A DNA stretch of 64,000 bases from Thysanoteuthis rhombus (taxonomy: Eukaryota > Mollusca > Cephalopoda > Oegopsida > Thysanoteuthidae), in contig OY735215.1 in assembly GCA_963457665.1 (NCBI GenBank), forward strand, positions 41,407,825-41,471,824. The letters run 5' to 3'. How positions within the stretch are numbered: the first letter of the stretch is position 1; the number at the start of each line of letters is the position of its first letter. Positions 58,389 to 64,000 of this stretch are shown here, in pieces. Below the pieces are notes generated by a model, which ran no database searches, was not told where the DNA came from, and saw only the letters and a program-made list of their open reading frames with translations. Made by a program: the position numbers and the translations under genes.

Positions 58389-58707
58389 ACCACAGTTACA
58401 AGCAGTCTATGGATTTAAGAGATGAATATGCCATCTGCACTAATTGATCTAAGATTAATTATTGTATGCAGTTCAATTGGACTCATTCCCACAAGTATGT
58501 TCTTCACTTTTCACACCATTTCAGTTGTGTATCCTCCAGCCCACACAAAACCAAAATGTTGCGAAAAATCAACAATGTAGACAAATAAACTAGTCCAAAT
58601 TAACCATATACAATGATTGAAACATCTAATCTCACTAAATTCAGACAAGAACTGATCAATCTTTATTCTATTTTCTTTTCCAAATCATTACTTTCTATGC
58701 ATAACAA

Positions 58708-59000
58708 AATCATCATCATCATCAGTCTTTTAACTCGCTGGACACAGACCTTTCCCAGGATTTGCTACATTTCTCTATCACGGGCGTCACGGAGCCAGTA
58801 TTTTCTAAATTTGTCCAGTTCATCTCACCATCTTGTATTTTGTCAGCCTTGGTTTAGCATGTGATCTCTGGGGATCCATGTTGTGAGTCATGATGTCCAT
58901 TGGTTGTCTGTCATTCCTGCAGCACGGCCTGCCCAATGCCATTCAAGTTTTCTAATAGATTCTGTGATGTATTAGACTCCCGTTTTGTTGTAATGTACTT
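58708..59000 (-). pseudogene. RTE-like LINE 3' fragment (copy 8)
   Basis: atcatcatcatcatcagtct tail on the plus strand, then ggacacagacctttcccagg, acggagccagtattttctaa, gggatccatgttgtgagtca and gcccaatgccattcaagttt, in the same order as copies 1 and 6. Confidence 0.75.
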
Positions 59001-59244
59001 TTTGGATATGTGAACACATTTTTTGCAACCCCTTCACTCATTGTCATAAAATCAATAGGTACTAAGACTATGTATTAGTCTTTAGTCATAATCAAATAGT
59101 GACAAAACAGAAACAAATAGATACCAAAAAAATGGCAACCAATTTATAATCTATGAATTGTATAGTGTTACAATAAGCACCAGAAGGAATACTATTTTGA
59201 ATAGAGATTTTTAAAAACTTTGAAGAGTTACATAATTATTTCAA

Positions 59245-59332
59245 GAAATTTTCAAACATTCCTGGAGACCCCAAATGATCTTTACACGTCCCCTAGAGAG
59301 GTCCCGACCATTCTTTGAGAAGCCCTGCATAA
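59245..59332 (-). mobile_element. hAT-like end sequence
   Basis: The reverse complement begins gcagggcttctcaaagaatg and continues gtcgggacc, a typical hAT-style end. The partner was not identified. Confidence 0.35.
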
Positions 59333-59399
59333 CAATATATCGTATTTCGATCTGACTGTTGCAGCATTGGAAAAGGATGAATTGAAGTTATCTTTTCTA

Positions 59400-60155
59400 G
59401 TATTTCAACATGCACACAATTATTAGTAACAATGAAGTCAAAAACAAAAGATGAAAGCAACAGGAAAAAACAACTTTTTTTTTCAAATGAAAGGAAAAAA
59501 AAAACAAGAACAGAGCCTGAATTTTCATAGAAACTTTTTTTAACACTAAAAAACAGAAAACCATAAAAATACCAACACGTTAGGAAAACACAAAATGTTA
59601 AAACTTGACATGTTCAGTGCCAAGGGAGATTGATTCATTATTTCTGTTACTGTACCTGTTGTTTAGCACCAAAAAACATAGGTGCTGAAGGTGTTAATTT
59701 GGGTTTTTTGAAATGGTAAATGAGAAAGTTCCACATACATATGTTGATTTATATGTACAGATGTGTGTTTGTATGAGTTTATGTATATATATCTAAGTGT
59801 ATGCAGCCGTATATATATATATATTTTTGTCAAAGCATATGCTTATACATACACATAAAAGTATACACTAATGTATTCTATAATAAATATCACACACGTG
59901 TTTGTAAGAGTGAAAAAATGAAAATATATATACATATCAGCAGAAGCATGTACAGACATGCACGCATATATATCAATTCTTGTTTTTGTAAATTCATATG
60001 CTTGTAAAACTCAATTTATACAGTCTTTGTTTCACTTGATACATTCCCGAGCATTACTTGCCCAATAAAAAAAAAAACAATATCAAAATATTTACAAAAT
60101 AATAGTAAAAAAATATTGATAGATCTATACCAAACAAATGGGGAAATAAGATATA
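59400..60155. other. No gene recognised
   Basis: AT-rich, with TA/CA simple stretches at 59725-59830. Confidence 0.45.
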
Positions 60156-60159
60156 ATCT

Positions 60160-60390
60160 TATGAATATTTCCGGGGTCCCCCAATATAGCGTAGTTCGCA
60201 ATATAAGGCAGGTGTATGAAGGACCCCAATATTTTTACCTACATTATCACTCAACCATCCAGAAAACCACAAATAAGAACAGAATTTCCTTCTGAACCCA
60301 TAAGCCCAATATTTTACGCTCGGCACTATTTTACTATACAGTAAACCCGTTTGTGAATAGAGGTAACACAACTTTTACGCCCCAACTGAG
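60160..60390. mobile_element. Possible pogo/Tigger-like relic
   Basis: ggggtcccccaatatagcgt then agttcgcaatataaggc, and acagtaaacccgtttgtgaa, resemble the ends of pogo-type elements (CAGT..., ...ATATAGCG). The two ends were not reconciled into one element. Confidence 0.25.
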
Positions 60391-60667
60391 AAATATATAG
60401 GCAAACTAACAGTGAAAATGAAAATGCAAGTGGTCAGTGAACAAAACATATTTTAAAAATCAATTTGAGCTTTTTCACACTGGAACTCAGAAGCAAATTG
60501 TCCTGCTTTTGAGAATATGTATTTAGATATGAGAAATAGTTGCTTCCACATTATATACCATATATTCAGGTGGACAAAGCAACTATCAGATAAGATGAGA
60601 CTCAAATTTTACTCCCCTTGAATTTCTTGGTTTCAGCTCATACCGATGGTACAAATCGACACCTCCC

Positions 60668-61280
60668 CTCATCATTTTAGTATCTGATATTGGACATAGA
60701 CCTGCACCAAGATTTGCTAAACCTTTCTATCATTGGTGTCGCCATCTTATATTTTGCCACCACAGTTTTGCATATGACCTCTTGGGAGCCATATTTTGAG
60801 TTGTGATGTGGAGCACTCACCTGCCATTTCTACAAACAAGACCAGCCTATTATCATTTTCTAATGGTTCCTACAATATCTCAGGCCAGTTTTTTCTTTAA
60901 TATACTGTGCTGTTTTGTGATCTCTCCATATGATGATGAGTATGGTTCTCTCATGTGTATGTTGCATGGAGGTTAAGTTCCATGTTTCAGCTCCATTGGT
61001 GACTATAGGGAAGATACATTCATTGTACATCCTTCTCTTAAGATTAATGGGATTTTCTAGTTCTTTAAGATAGAACTTGGCCAGTTCAAAACTTGCCATC
61101 CTAGAGTGATTCTTTGCTTGATTTATTCTTCTTATGGAGATTCATTGTCTTAGGTAGATGTAGTCATTTACTTTCTCCAGCTCTGCATTTTCTGTTCTGA
61201 TTGTGGTGTCTTTGTCCTCAACAAGTTTGTTGGACATGATATTTGTTCAACTGAAGTTTATGTGGAGACTGAATTAAACA
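60668..61280 (-). pseudogene. RTE-like LINE 3' fragment (copy 9, longest)
   Basis: The minus strand reads, with frameshifts, a NIMSNKLVEDKDTTIR block and ELEKVNDYIYLRQ (just after the palm domain), then RMASFELAKFYLKELENPIN, LKRRMYNECIFPIVTNGAET and WNLT, then ILIIIWRDHKTAQYIKEKTG. The open part is 60860-61099. This copy links the NVM...NK segment of the 37.7-kb fragment to the WRDHKTAQYI ends, supporting one family. The 3' end reads tattggacatagacctgcac on the plus strand. Confidence 0.8.
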
Positions 61281-61739
61281 CCTTGGATGTATTACAAATA
61301 ATAGAGTAATTCTTTAATGGGAGGCGACAGGCTCTGAAGACCAACAATGATCAACAAAAAAGTGGTGTTAAACATAGCCAACACTGGCGCATTTTTTCTC
61401 CTTCAGTGCTTGGCCATCTCAGGTAGGCTGTCCAATGGTGATATTATTCTCATGTTCGTATATTTGTTTGTCATATGAATATTCAGGTAGCTTAAAATTT
61501 ATTATAGGGTGGGGTCTTAGGCAGCTTATGGAACCAATCAAGTAGTATTTTGGGAAGGATTTAAAGGTCAGTGTTTTTGTACCTGGCCTATAGGACAATC
61601 CCACTGAGAGGTCCACCAGAGGAAAATCATTTCGAAATAAATCTAATTTCAGAAAACTTGTGATAGTGTATTTTCACTATAATCGCCCAATCAACATAAG
61701 AAGTCTTCCAAGGTCCACACATATTTTTTTGAGAACATT

Positions 61740-61785
61740 AACTTGTCTGCAGAGAAAATAACTGAGAAACACTGCTCTAGGACAA
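61740..61785 (-). mobile_element. hAT-like end sequence
   Basis: The reverse complement reads ctagagcagtgtttctcagt, like the AGTGkTTCTCA starts of hAT elements. No partner found. Confidence 0.3.
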
Positions 61786-61920
61786 TATCAACTATGTTTT
61801 AAAGAGGTGCAAATCAAGATAACGAATATTAGGCTTCTTCATATGCAAAAAAAAAATTGATTTCAGTCGTAGCAATTAGTTTTAAAAAGCTATCATTGAT
61901 ACTTCTTGAAACACTGATAA

Positions 61921-62250
61921 CTACTTCTGTCTGCTTTCTTCCCAGCTCAAACAATCTAATACCCAAATAGTCTCCAAAAAAGATGCTCTCATCTCACACT
62001 GTCTTGTACTTAACACTCTTCTTCTACTGATTATCATGTTTTTTTTTTTAGATGATTGTGAAATATAACCCATCAAATATCTCTTCGCACAGTTATACAA
62101 AATAATTTCAGAAAAAATTGGTTCTCTCAGGAGATTGCATAGTTGAGGTGAATGTGCTACTATCACCTGAAAGTAATTCAAGAACACACTAGTTGAAATA
62201 TTAAATGTACTTGAAATAAGCTTTTTTGTGACAGCAGTTAATTGTGTCAT
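61921..62250 (-). CDS. Unrecognised 109-codon ORF
   Basis: ATG-initiated minus-strand frame starting MTQLTAVTKKLISSTFNIST and ending SWEESRQK. No domain, signal peptide or repeat match is seen. It lies close to a hAT-like end and may belong to a decayed element, or may be chance. Confidence 0.2.
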   Translation of the reverse strand: MTQLTAVTKKLISSTFNISTSVFLNYFQVIVAHSPQLCNLLREPIFSEIILYNCAKRYLMGYISQSSKKKNMIISRRRVLSTRQCEMRASFLETIWVLDCLSWEESRQK

Positions 62251-62532
62251 AAAGCCAGCTTCAGTTTAGTTGGGGTGGAATTAAACTAATATCAACAAAG
62301 ATGTTTTTTTTTTAAATCATGATGATATTCTGATAGCAAGGGGGGAGGTGGGGAGTTACAAGTGAAACAAATACTTTATCAAATATTTTGCTATTTTATG
62401 CTAAATATATGTGTGTAATATAAATACATACATATGTTCAAAGATAAGCAAATATGTATACAAATACATGCATATACAACAGATATACATGAATACAAAA
62501 TATATAGATAATTACACAAACACATGAATACA

Positions 62533-62534
<2 letters not shown>

Positions 62535-62588
<54 letters not shown>
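62535..62588. repeat. (TA)n microsatellite
   Basis: About 27 uninterrupted dinucleotides. Confidence 0.95.
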
Positions 62589-62592
<4 letters not shown>

Positions 62593-63108
62593 ATTTTGTT
62601 AAATATATGTCTATAACTCAAGATAGTATGTATAACACAGAAAATCAAAACTACACATTGTATCTTATATTTCCACGATCACCAGGCAATGTTGTAGTTT
62701 TGATTTCTTTGTTATATTGTCTTTATACACGCTTTCTACCAGATACTGAGAAGTCTTTTTTACAGATACCACAATCTTTGAACACAATATTGATATATCT
62801 CAAAATAGCTACATTTACGCAAAAACAAATATATAGATAAGCTTTAAAGCGGCATATGTGTGTGTGGTTGTACTAGGTATGTATGTTAGTGGGTAATGCG
62901 AATCAAAGTGATTGTACAATATCTAAAGTGCTCAACAAACAACACTGAATAGAAATTACCAAGTAAGCCTGGCCATATCTTTTTGTAAAATTGGTGTTAA
63001 GTTGCTTTTCATCTCTGATCTACAAAAATAAAAACAGCAAATAATTCAAAATTTACAACACATGGTTTCTGGTTTTTTTTTTCAATTCCAAAAAGTAGTC
63101 AGACTGAC

Positions 63109-63297
63109 CAGAGGCATAGCTGAGGGAGAGTGAAGAGGGCTATTTGAGAAGCCCCCCCCCCCGGACCTCCAATAGAGGGGTACCCTAAAAGCTTTATAAG
63201 TAGAAGTTCATCTACTGAATTTCTATTGACAAATCTCACCAAATATTGGAGGAGTCCCTCATGAAACCAAGTCCCCAAATCTCTAGCTATGCCTCTG
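63109..63297. mobile_element. 189-bp hAT-like MITE with 8-bp target duplication
   Basis: The termini cagaggcatagctgagggag and ctctagctatgcctctg are inverted partners (first 13 bases identical). The flanks agactgac (63101-63108) and agactaac (63298-63305) match at 7 of 8 bases, the duplication length typical of hAT. The CAGxGGCrTAGCT start is also common in that superfamily. The body has a C9-10 run near 63153 and no coding sequence. Confidence 0.75.
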
Positions 63298-63436
63298 AGA
63301 CTAACAATTGTAACATATACAAAATAACAAGAAAACCATCATCATGAATATTAGACAGACCAATACGCTCATCACTGAAAAGAAATAGATTCATCCGCCT
63401 CCATGTTAAACAACATGCATATATAAATATAGAATA

Positions 63437-63768
63437 CAAAGTGTGGCTGTTAAATAACGAGAGCAGGCTTACGTAAATCAAATCAATGCATCAATCTCTT
63501 GCACCATTCAGACAGACGTACATGTGACATGCATACTTCCCTTGGAATTTCAGTTCATTGGTCTATTTTTGAAATGACCTTTTTTACAACGGGTAGGAAA
63601 GGCGTGTCAACTGTGATTTGTAACAGCAAACTAAAGACACACGTGGATTAAAAGTTTCAGGGGTTATATGCGCTAGCCCATTGTTTGATGAATATCACGT
63701 GGTCAGCACATACATGCTGTGGTTCAATTTACATAAAACCAATCTCATTATTTAATAGCCACACCTTG
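63437..63768. mobile_element. 332-bp mariner-like MITE with TA duplications
   Basis: The ends caaagtgtggctgttaaata and tatttaatagccacaccttg are inverted partners. The match extends to about 26 bp with three mismatches and more weakly to about 45 bp. TA lies directly outside each end (63435-63436 and 63769-63770), as expected for Tc1/mariner insertion. No transposase fragment is recognised inside. Confidence 0.75.
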
Positions 63769-64000
63769 TACAAGCAAACATAGCTATAAAGATTATATGT
63801 GTTGATATACATACATGGCCTAATCAAACCATAAGAAAATGATTAACTGTTCATGATTTCATGTATCAACAAAGAAAAAAACTCAGGACTATGCTTATTA
63901 GTATGATTTTCGGAATAGTCTTTTAATTACAAAATGATACAATCATGGACATCCACAGCAACTTTTCTAGGGGGTGGAAAAGGATATAATTCAAGGGGTA

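Noticed and set aside
59602-59693. Second piggyBac-like MITE between TTAA sites
   Set aside because: The TTAA sites are present, but the ends (aacttgacatgttcagtgcc and ggtgctgaaggtg) match too weakly.

Overview
This window looks like non-coding DNA from an animal nuclear genome that is AT-rich and full of repeats. I found no open reading frame that I would call a host protein-coding gene, and no rRNA, CRISPR or bacterial operon structure. Nearly everything recognisable is a decayed mobile element, a tandem array or a microsatellite. My best guess for the host is a mollusc, perhaps a cephalopod. The guess rests on the abundance of (TA)n tracts, on RTE-like LINE tails, on mariner, Tc1 and hAT relics, and on an element that resembles the pearl elements described from bivalves. 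It is an inference from repeat style, not a database match.

Layout. 1-2.2 kb: a hAT-like relic, a 5'-truncated LINE, and a small element with 85-bp inverted ends. 3.0-4.2 kb: a 32-bp satellite of about 36 copies. 4.2-7.4 kb: dispersed-repeat copies, a hairpin, two units of a 165-bp repeat, and a Tc1 transposase pseudogene. 9.5-10.0 kb: a 24-bp minisatellite open in several frames. 11.6-15.3 kb: a mariner deletion derivative, a LINE, a 217-bp MITE, and TG/TA arrays. 16-19.4 kb: dispersed repeats and two LINE tails. 20.25-21.41 kb: a 1.16-kb element with about 165-bp inverted termini around five tandem units of about 168 bp. 23.7-25.5 kb: an RTE tail, a mariner transposase C-terminus and other repeats. 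28.7-32.0 kb: GATA-rich minisatellites apparently split by a 1.45-kb DNA transposon. 36-43.8 kb: tandem duplications, an RTE reverse-transcriptase fragment, two MITEs bordered by (TA)n (one with a tRNA-like body), a mariner N-terminus and a Jockey/CR1-like reverse transcriptase. 46.4-47.25 kb: an 822-bp inverted-repeat element. 48.7 kb: a TTAA-flanked piggyBac-like MITE. 50-61.3 kb: further LINE tails, hAT-like ends and dispersed repeats. 63.1-63.8 kb: a hAT-like MITE with a near-perfect 8-bp target duplication, beside a mariner-like MITE with TA duplications.

The window is best read as intergenic or intronic sequence recording successive waves of LINE and DNA-transposon insertion and tandem-repeat growth. 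The least ordinary structures are the inverted-terminus element with tandem core at 20.25 kb, the (TA)n-bordered MITE pair at 38.5 and 41.7 kb, the 822-bp inverted repeat, and the 24-bp minisatellite. All homology statements come from reading by eye; coordinates of degenerate repeats are approximate to about 10-20 bases.
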